This document shows, one piece after another, positions 9,230 through 19,420 of a DNA stretch of 64,000 bases. Position numbers and translations under genes: made by a program. The notes below the pieces were generated by a model, which saw nothing but the letters and a program-made list of their open reading frames with translations, did not search any database and was not told where the DNA came from. The number at the start of each line of letters is the position of its first letter. Position 1 is the first letter of the stretch. Origin of the DNA: Cyanophora paradoxa (lineage: Eukaryota; Glaucocystophyceae; Cyanophorales; Cyanophoraceae); the NCBI GenBank assembly GCA_004431415.1, contig QPMI01000231.1:10001-74000 (forward strand), given 5' to 3'.

Positions 9230-12192
9230 ATGGAGCATGCTGGAAAGCACGAGCCGCAGGAGGTCGGCCTGGAGAGACCCCCGTCTCCAGACCGCGTCGC
9301 AGGAGATGCACAGGCGGCGCGCTCGAGACCGTTCCCCGAACCAAAGCCTTTTCTGAAGCCGCCGGACGAGTCTGCTTCCGCAGAGGAGCGCCTTCAGTAC
9401 TACAAGCTCGTCTGCGGCTGGGGAAGCAGCGAGGACGAGGGCGATCCTCCTCGATCTTTCGAGCAGGCTGCGGGCGAACGCGAGGCGCCGGGGCAGCAGG
9501 AGGAGGTGGACGAGGAGGAGGATGAAGATGAGAGCGATGAAAACGATATTGATGAATTCGACTACGACTTTAGCGTTGCCACGCCGGGGCAAGGCGTGCC
9601 TCCTGCTCGTTTTTCCTGCGTACGTTCCGATCGCGACCTGCGCGCTGACGAGCTGAGTGCGCAGATTTGGCAAAGCGCATGAACAGCGCGCACCCGAACG
9701 CGCACCAGTCCCAGGCAGGCACCAGCCGCAGTGCAGGCGCCGTGGCAGCCAAGAAGGCTATTGCTGCCGACGCCAACGCAGCGAACCGTTTCTACAGTCG
9801 AATCCATCTCGACGCGCTTCCCCACGCACTGCATTCCACTATCAAGGAGACCTTCCGCAAGGAGGAAAACCAAAGGTGCGGGCAGTGTAGCAACAGGTGC
9901 CAGAACGACTCACAAATTGAGTTCCAGACTGCGGGTGGCAGACAAGTCGGACCGCGCCACTATAGAGCAAGTCCGCAGAACATACGTATCGCTTTGTCCG
10001 AGGCCAGCCACTCACGGCGCTCAGGTGCTTGATCCAAGGACACGCATGATCCTCTTCAAGATGCTGAACAGGCATGTCATCGAAGAGATCAATGGCTGTG
10101 TCTCCACTGGAAAGGAGGTGAGCGTAACAGACGCCATACGATGTGAATGTCTAACAGATGTTACGTGCGATTGTCCCATATGCAGGCGAATGTCTATCAC
10201 GCCGTGGACGCATCTGGGCGAGAGCTGGCTGTAAAGATATACAAGACCTCGATTCTCGTCTTTAAAGACCGAGACAAGTTCGCTTTAAATGCTCTTTGTT
10301 GAACTCTTGATGCTCAAGATTGCACAGGTATGTCAGTGGGGACTTCCGCTTTCGCCGAGGGTACTCCAAGCACAATCCACGCAAGATGGTTCTGTGCATT
10401 TACACGGTTGTCGTGTTTCTATACTGACGACATTATCGTAGGTTCGGGTCTGGGCTGAAAAAGAGACGAAAAACCTTGCTCGGCTGCAGCAGGCGCGCTC
10501 GAGGTTTCGAACTCAGTATTTTCTCTTACATTCCAGGAACCGCTAGGCTGGCGTTTTGTGCCCACAGCCGGTGATGCTCAGAAGTCATGTGCTTGTCATG
10601 ACTTTTCTCGGGCGAGATGGATGGTACGCCCAGCTTGTGGTTCAATTGTGTGAAACCGACAATTTAGAATCCAGGGCGGCTCCACGCTTGAAGGATGCAT
10701 CAATTCAGCAGGAGCAAGCGGAGCCTTTGTACCGGCAGGTCTGTTTTCGTTTCATCGACACTCGCATGTGCAGTGGCCGTCAAGTTTACGCTTCGAAATA
10801 CCAGTGCGTGGAGATGATGCGAGTGATGTTCCAACGCGCCAAGCTCGTACATGGAGACCTCAGCGAGTACAACATCCTTTACCATCGCTCTCAGGTTCAG
10901 GGGCTCGATATTCATCGAACATATTCACGACTCACATCCGAGCAGTTGTTCTTTATTGATGTCTCGCAATCAGTCGAACACGATCATCCACATGCTCTCG
11001 ATTTCCTAAGGCTCGACTGCGAGAACATAATGAACGTGCGGATCATCTTGCTTTCCTAGAGTAGACTCGGCATGCGAGCACTTTCGCTTCAGTTTTTCTC
11101 CAAGCTTGGCGTCCCCGTGATGACAACCAGAGAGCTCTTTGAGTTCGTGACCGACATCACCCTTCGTGATTCCGACATTCCCGTGTTTCTTGACCAGGTA
11201 TGCGACTGTTTTCCTCTGTCTTTTGCTTGCGCACGCTCTCTCTCTATCTATCTTTACATTCGGTGAATGACTGGACTATCTGTTGCAATCAGGCCTGTGC
11301 GAAAGCTGCTGGTCGAACTTTGACAGCCGAGGACGAGGTGGGAGTTTCACGTTCCTCAATTGGTGTGCATTTCTGAGCGGCAAGAACAGGTTAGGGAAGC
11401 TGTTTTCAAGCAGACGTACATCCCTCGCTCCCTTGAAGGCGTTGCGAACTGGGAGAGGGATCATGAAAGAGCCAAAAAGGGCGAGACAGAGGGGGTAAGC
11501 CGTGCTAGCTCCCCTTTTACTTGTTGACGACTCATGCTCGTAGTAGATTTATTATCAGAGCCTGACTGGGATGAACACGACTCTCACGGGTCCAAAACAG
11601 GTCCGCCATTTTGACTTCTTTTCATTTGCCCATCTCATTTTCCATCAGGGGCCAGAGATTCTTGGTGCTTCTGATGCATCCTCTGACGAGGGCATGGCCA
11701 AGGACCGGCAGACCCAGCACAAGAAGGGCGGAAAACATGCAAAAAAACCCGGAGCAGCTCCGGTTATTCCAACGAATGTGAAACTTGTTCGTGGCAGCAG
11801 GCGAGAGAAGATGAAGGAGAAAGCAGGGCGGAATATCGAGCAACCAGACAGCGCCAATCTACAGCAGGAGCTTTCTTCAGCTCCGGAAGCAATGGAATCT
11901 CTCCATCTCAGCAAGGGCGAAGGCGACAGTGATAGCTCTACTGAAGAGAGTGATGCGAGCTCTGGTGATGGATCCGGCAATTCGGGTGACGACACCGCTC
12001 CAGCGATTGGCACAGAGCTCTCCAAAAAGGTTTGCTGCTCTCAAGAACTTATTTACTCTACCGTGGCGCTTAAGTATTTCACAGGAAAGAAAGCAGCTTG
12101 TCAAGCAGCAGCGGAGGGAGAAACTCGCCAACAAGATACCAAAGAAGATGAAGAAGCGCAAGGAAAAGGTGGCAAAGCAACACGCAAAGTAG
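9230..12192 (+). CDS. RIOK1: RIO1 protein kinase
   Basis: RIO1 is an atypical Ser/Thr kinase/ATPase of late 40S ribosome maturation. About 14 exons join in frame. The N-terminus ([13 protein letters not shown]) leads into an acidic stretch. The kinase core then shows [20 protein letters not shown], the P-loop substitute STGKEANVYHA, the ATP-binding lysine in [48 protein letters not shown], the catalytic loop [13 protein letters not shown] and the metal-binding [18 protein letters not shown]. The C-terminus has the basic tail [19 protein letters not shown] that ends RIOK1 proteins, stopping at 12190-12192. All catalytic residues that can be checked are present. The first-exon donor is uncertain because alternatives exist near 9595-9620. 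Fragments of this gene are scattered in repeats nearby. Confidence 0.93.
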
Positions 12193-12237
12193 TTTTTATG
12201 CATTTTGCATATTGCGTGCTCTTTCCAGGCATTCAAT

Positions 12238-12355
12238 GTGACTTCAAGATTGTATTGGTGCTTGAGGTAGTCCGCAAACGATATTTCCTTTTCCTTGAAG
12301 GAGAAGCTCGAAAGTGGGCTCTTTTCAAAATCAACGCCAAGAATTTCGTAAGCGA
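12238..12355 (-). pseudogene. Stray copy of a PAZ exon
   Basis: These 118 bp match 20471-20588, the exon of the PAZ protein gene encoding ILGVDFEKSPLSSF and KEISFADYLKHQYN, with a single visible mismatch (T for C). The copy starts about 46 bp after the RIOK1 stop. Homology ends sharply inside the source exon on one side and a few bases beyond its codons on the other. There is no partner exon, so it is a non-functional fragment. Confidence 0.9.
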
Positions 12356-12506
12356 ATTTCCATGTCGGGCCCCCCAGGGCCCGTAGGGGCTCCCGCCACC
12401 GCCCCGAGACGACCCCCCGCCGCCACAAGACGCGATGCAGCACCACGCCGTGCGGGCACATGCAGCTATAGCTGGCCAGAGTGTCCGCGGGGAGGCGCAT
12501 TACTCT

Positions 12507-12647
12507 CCTTAGGGGGCCATGCAGGGCCCGGCTGGCCGAGCGTGAGCTCGGTGGGTTGGGCCCGCGGCCGCGGCGGCCGCAGCTGCAGTGTACATTCCCA
12601 CACTTATAGCCCGGACCTGCGTTTTGAGTACGTGTCCAAATGCGAAC
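12507..12647 (+). repeat. TAGTACGTGTCCAAATGCG-type repeat, long copy
   Basis: This shares a 130-140 bp block with 15879-16008: CCTTAGGGGGCC, GGGCCCGCGGCCGCGGCGG, TACATTCCCACACTT, GCCCGGACCTGCG and GTACGTGTCCAAATGCG. A more diverged copy lies at 15477-15610. Confidence 0.8.
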
Positions 12648-12684
12648 AGTGCGCATTCGTCCACAATGCGAACAAATGCGAATC

Positions 12685-13824
12685 TCATGCCAGGGAAGGG
12701 TCGTCCATGTTCAGCTCCTCAACACCGGCAATCTGTGGCAAATCCGCGTAAGCAGAACCAATCACTTACTAATCGGCAGATGCCTACCATATCGTCTGCA
12801 TCCCCCCCCTCGATGCCGTAAGCTGGACCCTCCGCAAGGGACTTCGGCCCCTCTGTGAGGCCGGCAGAAGCTGCCTCCGCAAGTGCATAGGACTGCGACA
12901 TAATCAGCGCCCGATTGGGGAGCTGCCTGCAAAAAATGCTCACGTCGCAGAGAGCCTCCTCTTCGAAAACGGGGACTTGGGTGTCAAGGCGGTCGAGGCT
13001 CTCCGCCGCGGCCCAGTTGGGCCCAGCATCGCCTGCCTCGCGCAACTGCGCGTACGCCGTCGGGGCATGGTAGCATACGTTCTTCTCTGGCAGCATCTCG
13101 AAATAATCCTGCACTGAATATGAGCGGCGCCCGACAGCCGATGGCAGCGGCCGGACGGACTGCCGGCTTGTCCATGGCCTCCATCCACGTCAGAATGTGG
13201 TCCTCCCACGTGAGCTCCCTAGAGCGCGTCAGCGCCGCAACACGCAAACGCGGCGCGCGGCAGACCCCTGCTCATCAAGAACCGGCCGCAACTCATGGAA
13301 ACTGTGCGCCGAAAGCTGCTCCAGCGTGCAGTCATCTCGCGCCGGCTGGCCCTGGTACGTGTAGTGCACACACATGCCTGCGGAGGCGCAGTCAAGGGCG
13401 GGCGGCGTCGAAGAAGTTTCGAACGGCGAAGTCGCTAACCCGACTTGACGGTCTTGTCGTCCTGCGTCAGCTTGCCGAAGTATCCCTTCGGCTTGTCTTC
13501 AACAGCGTTTGCTTGCAGCGACTGGCCGCCTGGGTCAGGCGCGGCAGTGCAACGCCGGTAACAGACGCGAACCTTCACTTCCCGGGTGTAGTTGTCGGCG
13601 TCAAATGCGATGTTAATCTCGTAATAGCCGGTCTTCCCGCGCGGAATCTGCGAAGGTCGGGCCCCCGAGTTCGCCGTCCGTTACGGCGCGGCACCGGCGG
13701 AGCGAAGCACCTGGCCCTTATCCGGCGTGCAGTCCGCGCGGGATATATCATCCCGGCCGGGGCCGAAGTCACGCAGTTTGCGCTCCGAGTGCCCGCGCGG
13801 CGCGTCGTCGTCGCCCCACGGCAT
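12685..13824 (-). CDS. Unrecognised spliced gene
   Basis: Six exons join in phase from ATG at 13824 (MPWGDDDAPRGHSE) to TGA at 12685-12687. Parts read like a compact globular protein: IPRGKTGYYEINIAFDAD, NYTREVKVRVCGQSLQ, KPKGYFGKLTQDDKTVKSG, MCVHYTYQGQPARDDCTLEQ, GELTWEDHILTWMEAMDKPA and DYFEMLPEKNVCYHAPTAYA, with an acidic end (VEELNMDDPSLA). I could not assign a family. Introns use the same GT...AG style as the neighbours, which supports a real gene. An in-frame stop lies a little upstream of the chosen ATG. A repeat copy borders its 3' end. Confidence 0.5.
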
Positions 13825-14054
13825 GGCGGCTGAAACGGCTGAAGCGGGCGAACTGCGAACAAGCGGCTCAAACGCAACTGCTTTGTTTTTTCAACGCCGC
13901 CACGCTTCTGGGCGCGTGTACCCCAAGAGGTCCGTAATACTTCGTATCCCTGAAAACAACGGTGTTGCGGTGCCCAGCGCTTCTCTCTCACACATACTCT
14001 CTCTCTCCTCAGACTAGCGCAGCGCGCACAGTTAGCCGAGCTTAGCTCGCAGTG

Positions 14055-14650
14055 GTGGTGCCACGGAGCCGCGAAGTAGCCGCGGCGAGACGGCGAGCCC
14101 GAGGAGCAATGGCGACTTCCGCCAGCGTGTCAGGAGGGCCGACGCGAGGCTCGTACGGACGACGCGAGAGCTTAGGGCCCTCGAGAGGAAGCTGCGGGAC
14201 GCGAACGGCGCGCCCTTGAGCTCCCGTAGCCTCGTTCGGCGGTCCTCCATCGATGCCATCCTGCAAAAGAGTAAGGCGGATTTGGCGGCACTCTCCGCGT
14301 CGTGGTGTCTTCCCCAAACCACTTCAGAGGACTTCTGCCCCAAACCATCCATCGGCCGGGCGTTGGTCCGGACGGAGGCTTCTCTCGCGGCCTTGGCAGC
14401 AGATGTACACCGAGCTGCGCATTTGCTCAGCCTGCTATCACCGAAGATGAGCAAGACGAGGAGGTCGTCCCGCCTGGAACAACCTGAAGCGGCGGTCGGT
14501 TCGCCAGTAAAGACACGAGCCAGCCTGCATGCAAGCCAAGAGTCATCTGGGAGAAGATCGTCCCGAAAATCGAAAGCGCCAGTCAAACTTGCACAGCGGA
14601 AGCCACTGGGGAATTTGACAAACCAGATGGTCCGTGTAGCCCGGGCGTAG
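14055..14650 (+). CDS. Basic protein, 5' end unresolved
   Basis: A long open frame runs to TAG at 14648-14650 after an apparent acceptor near 14050. It starts in a short coiled coil (RADARLVRTTRELRALERKL), continues through SSIDAILQKSKADLAALSAS, and ends in a Ser/Arg/Lys-rich tail (KTRRSSRLEQPEAAVGSPVK; GRRSSRKSKAPVKLAQRK). The coiled-coil plus basic-tail layout is seen in DNA- or chromatin-binding proteins, but no family is recognised. No start codon could be fixed. Confidence 0.4.
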
Positions 14651-14681
14651 ATCAGATGCAGCTAGCTAGCCACAAGCGTCT

Positions 14682-14822
14682 TGATCTGCGATTACGATCG
14701 TAATTACTAGCTTTGATCTGCGATTACGATTGGGGCGTCCTTAATCTAGATCTGCGATTACGATCGTAATTACTAGCTTTGATCTGCGATTACGATTGGG
14801 GCGTCCTTGTTCTAGATCTGAA
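14682..14822 (+). repeat. Tandem GATCTGCGATTACGAT units
   Basis: Two consecutive units of about 70 bp, each containing GATCTGCGATTACGAT twice, joined by CGTAATTACTAGCTTT and followed by TGGGGCGTCCTT. The motif recurs at 15703-15807 and 18114-18252, and inverted at 3133-3187. Confidence 0.85.
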
Positions 14823-14847
14823 AACGATTCCAACGTTAACTTGGTCT

Positions 14848-14966
14848 AGTACCTGCGTTTTAGTACGTGTCCAAATGCGAAACCGTATCCAAACGACCTG
14901 CGTTTTAGTACGTGTCCAAATGCGCCCGGACCTGCGTTTTAGTACGTGTCCAAATGCGAAACCGTG
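14848..14966 (+). repeat. Tandem TAGTACGTGTCCAAATGCG units
   Basis: Three short repeats of CCTGCGTTTTAGTACGTG followed by TCCAAATGCG occur at about 14851, 14898 and 14932. They match the end of the longer repeats at 12507-12647 and 15879-16008. Confidence 0.8.
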
Positions 14967-15670
14967 AGGCCATGTCATGCAAATTTCGGCAATCGAGTCA
15001 CTGAATCTCTTGAGCACTAGAATTCCCTGTCATGGAGCTTGACTCGGTGAGGCGCCAATAATGGACTGCATACTACTGCTGCGCTATATGTATACGTATA
15101 CGCGTACGCAAGCACTTTAAGCGCCTTTAAGCACTCTAGCGCTGTTCCAAATTAGTGCTTACCAATTAGTGATTTCGAATCAAAATAATCTAATATTCTG
15201 AGTTGCCAATTGCGCACTGCGGCACCAGCCTGCAGCTGGCAGCCCACTTCGATGTAATTGGAGCCCTTCCCAAGTTGGAGTCCTTATAATTATAATTAAA
15301 GCTTCACCAAGTTGCCAAGTTAACGTTGGCCATGGAATCGTTTTCCGATTTCGATCTGACCCTTCAGCTTAAGCTCCGAGTGCTCCAAGTGCACCCCCCA
15401 CCCCAGGCTCCGATGAGCCCCCCCAGACCTAGCCTGGCCTGCAGGAACCCACCGTACGTGCACATGTAGCCAGTGTCAGCGGGAAAGCCCATTACTCTCC
15501 TTAGAGGAAAACGCAGCGACCGGCTCCAGTTTGCTGGTGGGCTGGGCCAGCGCTAGCGGCAGCGCCGCGGCGGTGTTGTTCGATTTAGTTTGTGTCCCAA
15601 TGCTCAGTCTGTACATGTTTCCCCCTTATATATGTATATAGTCCACAGGCGAGCTGAGGAGCGACCAGGC
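14967..15670. other. Gene-free, repeat remnants
   Basis: No gene seen. AT-rich patches alternate with GC-rich ones. 15477-15610 is a diverged copy of the repeat at 12507 (CCATTACTCTCCTTAG, GGTGGGCTGGGCC blocks). Confidence 0.5.
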
Positions 15671-15807
15671 CGATAGCGAAAATTAACGTCTTAGGACGTC
15701 TTAGCTTTGATCTGCGATTACGATTAGCTGGGGCGTCCTTGATCTAGATCTGCGATTACGATTTTACTGTGATAAGGACGTCTTAGCTTTGATCTGCGAT
15801 TACGATC
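15671..15807 (+). repeat. GATCTGCGATTACGAT elements
   Basis: Three copies of GATCTGCGATTACGAT (about 15711, 15751, 15787), two preceded by GACGTCTTAGCTTT. The first 52 bp are the inverse of 3133-3187. Confidence 0.85.
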
Positions 15808-15878
15808 AGGGGTTGGACGAAACTTGAAAGTTGGACGAAAGTACGATGCATATGCAATTGGAAGAAAGTATGCTACGT

Positions 15879-16008
15879 GTCCTTAGGGGGCCGCGCAGGG
15901 CCCGGCCGGCCAGCTCGCTGGTGGGCTGGGCCCGCGGCCGCGGCGGCCGCAGTGTACATTCCCACACTTGTAGCCCGGACCTGCGTTTTAGTACGTGTCC
16001 AAATGCGA
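15879..16008 (+). repeat. TAGTACGTGTCCAAATGCG-type repeat, second long copy
   Basis: Near-identical to 12507-12647 over most of its length, including GGGCCCGCGGCCGCGGCGG and TACATTCCCACACTTGTAG. It is followed by about 100 bp (16014-16125) with a coding look (MLQLFTRDLQNIAREERRSQ), possibly another captured exon piece whose source is not in the window. Confidence 0.75.
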
Positions 16009-16168
16009 AGTGCAGCCGGCAGAGATCAAAGGTATGTTACAGTTATTTACAAGAGATCTACAGAACATCGCCAGAGAGGAGCGTCGAAGTCAACAGCTCC
16101 GACAGAAAAACACCTTTCATGACTGTAGACCGAGCCGCTCTCTCAACCTTGTCCCCGCCGACAGAACG

Positions 16169-16412
16169 CTGTTGCTCTTCTCTGTGCCCGGGTTTTGATA
16201 TTTGGTCTTCTCCTAATTGGGAACACGCAGTCTCCTGAAAGCGAACGTAGTCAGCAGCTAGCGAGTATTTAACTTCATGAGCGCCAAGCCTTGAAGTGGC
16301 GTACCGCCCGAGACGAAGAGGGGGGCAAGGCCGGCGGTGAGGAGGGCGGCCTTGGCGCTTCAGCTTCTAGCTTCGCAACAAGGGGGACCTTCGGATTTTG
16401 CTTGAAGTGTTG
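16169..16412 (+). repeat. 245 bp dispersed repeat, copy 1
   Basis: Matches 18826-19073 in the same orientation: TATTTGGTCTTCTCCTAATT, CAGTCTCCTGAAAGCGAACG, TTGAAGTGGCGTACCGCCCG and TTCGGATTTTGCTT blocks. Both copies are followed by inverted pieces of RIOK1 exon 1. Confidence 0.88.
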
Positions 16413-16433
16413 ATTTTGCTTGAGACGGGATGA

Positions 16434-16503
16434 GCTCTCCAGGCCGACCTCCTGCAGCTCCATCTGCTTCGAAGCCGCTCGCTAGCGCTCAAGATCTCCT
16501 GAT
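16434..16503 (-). pseudogene. Inverted fragment of RIOK1 first exon
   Basis: Reverse complement of RIOK1 9189-9276, spanning the last bases of the 5' UTR and the start codon, with one 19 bp deletion just after the ATG. It follows the 245 bp repeat and ends about 95 bp before the IFT25 start codon. Confidence 0.85.
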
Positions 16504-16595
16504 TTCTGTTGGGCTGGCTGTGGTTGGGCTGGCAAACTAGCGTACCCATCACGTTTTGACCGATAAAGCGCGAGCTCAACGAGGCCCGCGAGGCC

Positions 16596-17366
16596 ATGGC
16601 GGTAAGCTGCCGGGGCTATAGCTAACGCGCGCGACTTGCCGACAAGTATAGCTCAGTTAGCTTCCCTCGCCTGCAGCGCGCTTTCAGCTCAGCGACTCGA
16701 GCTGACATCACTGCAGGACCTTGCATTAGAGTCCTCTGGCGCGCAAGTAATCTTCGCCACCTCGTACGACGAGCGGCACCCGCCAGAGTGCATCATAGAC
16801 GGGTGAGGGGCGCCAGCAGACCAGTGGCGCTGCTCTAGCTAGCGCTTCGGCTGCATGAGCTGCCTGACGGCCATCCGCGCAGCAACGAGAACAGCTTCTA
16901 CTTGACGACAGGGTATTTCCCGCAGGAGTTCATTATCGCTTTCGGCGCGCCAGTTCAGGTGTTTAAAATCAAGACAGTAACCGCGAACGGTGAGTACGAA
17001 GGCAACGCTGCCGGAGAGTGCTTCCCGCCGACTCTGCTCGCAGTCAAGCGGATCCTTATCGAACGCTGCGAGGGCGAGAAACCAGTTACATTTGAGAAGG
17101 TCATGGAATGTGGTTCGTTGCTTGCGAATAGCTCATTCCAATTTCGCCTCACTGGAACGCGCAGATTACAGTGATAAGGGCGGAGGCCGACAATCTGAGA
17201 CCCATCAGGTTTCTGAAGCCGCACCCCCGTCCCATCATTCTGGTTACAATCGGCGCGCCCACAGATTCAGCGAACAACGGCCAGGTTCCTCAAATTCGTG
17301 ATTCTCAGCGGCTATGACGAATTTTGCGCAATCTACTCTACCAAGGTCGAGGGGACCACTGTTTAA
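16596..17366 (+). CDS. IFT25: Intraflagellar transport protein 25 (HSPB11-type)
   Basis: IFT25 pairs with IFT27 in the IFT-B complex. Six exons join in frame. ATG GCG (16596-16601) is followed by a 130 nt intron. The jelly-roll sheet then reads LALESSGAQVIFATSYDERH, PPECIIDG, FYLTTGYFPQEFIIAFG, VKRILIERCEGEKPVTFEKV, SDKGGGRQSETHQ and ARFLKFVILSGYDEFCAIYS, ending KVEGTTV. These line up with IFT25: ATSsDExxPPExIIDG, TTGmFPQEFII, and the closing YLrfxIxSgxxxFxxvhxvxxeG strand. Length (about 140 residues) is normal for the family. It supports a ciliated organism. A captured RIOK1 fragment lies immediately upstream, so promoter sequence may have been replaced. Confidence 0.9.
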
Positions 17367-17588
17367 TCGAATATTACTGTGCACAAAACATTCAACACAC
17401 ACATTCATTGTCTTACGGCTCTTACAGTTGTCATGATCATGACTGCATTGGGGCGCTTCCGTGTCGCTCTTGAAGCGGCTGAGCCCAAGGCGGTTTGTGG
17501 GTTAGCGTTGCCAATGTTTGCTAGCGGCCTGCTCCGGCGGTAGCGCTTCCCGATCCCGCCGGCTTATATAATTATATATATATATTTA

Positions 17589-18092
17589 TTAGGTGTGCTT
17601 GACGGCACTGCAGTTGCGGCCGAGCCCGAGCTCGAGCTCGAGATTGCCTTCCACAGCTTCGATTAATATTTCGGGATTCGTATACGTAATTGCATGCGCC
17701 GGCGCCATTGCGCCCGGCCCTGCGGCTGTGCTTTGCTGTCGACTATAGCTACTGTCTGCAGGGCTGCGGGCTTGGTTAGCACTATAGCCACTGTTAGCAC
17801 TTGCTTGGTTATTCACCTGGGCGGCGTTTGATGGTGCTGCGGCTGCGCATGCCGTGGATCCTGGAGTCCGGCTAGCGCTAGTGCTGCAGCTGCAGCTGCC
17901 GCAGCAGTGCTGTCACGTGCACAGTGTGGCTGCCGCGATCAAATTTGCAGCAGGCGTCTGGCTGTCCGTGCGGCGGCGGCTTCGAGCTTCTGCGTTAGCG
18001 TTCGTACGCTCGCGCATTAGCGTGACTTGAACAGTGGAAGAGAAACCGTCGAGCTGGACGCGGAAAGACTGGTTGTCAGAAGCCCAAATTAA
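17589..18092 (-). pseudogene. Unknown gene remnant, 5' end missing
   Basis: Two in-phase coding blocks: a 3' exon ending in TAA at 17589 (Ser/Gln/Ala-rich, then AHAITYTNPEILIEAVEGNL) and an upstream exon with SDNQSFRVQLDGFSSTVQVT. Upstream of 18092 the frame runs straight into ATTACGATTATAATTAC repeats and no start is visible. It may be a gene truncated by the repeats, or its first exon may lie beyond them. No family recognised. Confidence 0.4.
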
Positions 18093-18113
18093 TATTATAA
18101 TTACGACGCCTTC

Positions 18114-18252
18114 AAAGGCTTTGATCTGCGATTATAATTACGATTATAATTACGACGCCTCGTGATCGATATCAGGGGCCTTTGATCTAGAGATCTGCGA
18201 TTACGATTGCGAACAGCGCCTTTGATCTTGCGATTATAATTACGACGCCTTT
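18114..18252 (+). repeat. GATCTGCGATTA elements, AT-rich variants
   Basis: Several variants of GATCTGCGATTATAATTACG with a trailing GACGCC. They lie between the truncated unknown gene and SEC61 gamma. Confidence 0.8.
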
Positions 18253-18461
18253 GTTCCTGCGAACTTCAACATGTACAGGACGTTACCTCGACGTACGAAA
18301 ATGGGGTACAGCCTCAACTCAGTTCAGCCGCGAAACCGCCTCGAAGGTGTGCGCGTCCTCCTCGGCGCCCTTCCGCGGGCCATTCAACGCCGCTCCGAGC
18401 AATCGGGGCGGCTCTCGCCCGGCGCGCGGGTTCTCAGCGTCCGTTTTGATGCCGACGCCAG

Positions 18462-18770
18462 ATGGAGGCCGCGAACATTGCCATCGCGCCGGTCAAGGGC
18501 TTCGCAAAGGACAGCATGAGGCTGCTAAAGCGCTGCACCAAGCCTGACAGGAAAGGTGTGTTCGCGCCAGCCGCGCGACCCGCGCCTCGCGCCGCCGCTG
18601 CAAGGCGCAGCATCCCATCAGCCAGCAAAAGCGCTCAACCCGGCCCTCGCGCAGAGTTCCAGAAGATCGCTATTGCGACGAGCGTTGGCTTCGCCATCAT
18701 GGGCTTCATCGGCTTCTTTGTGAAGCTCATCCACATCCCGATCAATAACATCATCATCGGTTCCGGCTGA
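18462..18770 (+). CDS. SEC61G: SEC61 translocon gamma subunit
   Basis: Tail-anchored small subunit of the ER protein-conducting channel. Exon 1 (18462-18555) encodes [19 protein letters not shown] and [12 protein letters not shown]; exon 2 (18655-18770) begins in [20 protein letters not shown] and ends [14 protein letters not shown]. The single 99 nt intron is GT-AG and splits the codon after DRK. The product of about 69 residues, the cytosolic [11 protein letters not shown] motif and the one membrane helix ([15 protein letters not shown]) match SEC61 gamma throughout the eukaryotes. The 245 bp repeat begins 56 bp after the stop. Confidence 0.96.
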   Translation: MEAANIAIAPVKGFAKDSMRLLKRCTKPDRKGVFAPAARPAPRAAAARRSIPSASKSAQPGPRAEFQKIAIATSVGFAIMGFIGFFVKLIHIPINNIIIGSG

Positions 18771-18825
18771 GCTATTTACCACCCTCTTTCCCGTTTCCCG
18801 CCCTCCCGCTTAGCAGCTGTTAGCA

Positions 18826-19073
18826 CTGTTGCTCTTTCCTGTGCACGGTTTTTGCTATTTGGTCTTCTCCTAATTGGGAACAAACACGCAGTCTCCTGAA
18901 AGCGAACGTAGTCAGCAGCTAGCGCGCATTAAACTTCATGAGCGCTAAGCCTTGAAGTGGCGTACCGCCCGAGACGAAGAGGGGGGCAAGGCCGGCGGTG
19001 AGGAGGGCGGCCTTGGCGTTTCAGCTTCTAGCTTTGTAACGAGGGTGCACTTCGGATTTTGCTTCAAGTGTTG
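18826..19073 (+). repeat. 245 bp dispersed repeat, copy 2
   Basis: Second copy of the block at 16169-16412. After it, 19183-19212 (GCCGCCTGTGCATCTCCTGC) is an inverted piece of RIOK1 exon 1 from about 9292-9322, and a partial second piece lies at about 19120-19135. Confidence 0.85.
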
Positions 19074-19240
19074 CAACACTGAGCCTGTGCCCCCTGGCGT
19101 GCCTGGGGGCACAGCCGCCTGTGCATCGCCGCCTGTGAGCTCCTGTGTGCAAGGCCCCTGCCGGAAGCCTCTAGATCTCATGCCCGCCGCCTGTGCATCT
19201 CCTGCAACGCGGCTGAGCTCCAAATTACGACGAGAGGGTT

Positions 19241-19420
19241 GCGTTCAGCGTAGACAGAGCTAGCTAGCTAGCTGTGAACTACGCCTGTCTGGGTTACACA
19301 TAGGGAGGTGCGGCCCTCGCCGTTGCCGGCCCGGCCGTTCCCCCCCGAGACCCGTAAGGGGAGTAACGCTCCACCCCCGCACAGCCTAGGCCGCGCGCGT
19401 GTCGTGTGCAGCATCGCATC
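19241..19420 (+). repeat. 180 bp dispersed repeat, copy 2
   Basis: Same-orientation copy of 7571-7750, differing by scattered substitutions and one extra base. Confidence 0.85.

Noticed and set aside
11877-12656. Minus-strand 259-residue ORF containing the PAZ exon sequence
   Set aside because: The recognisable part is only the 118 bp stray copy; the rest is antisense RIOK1 and repeat sequence.
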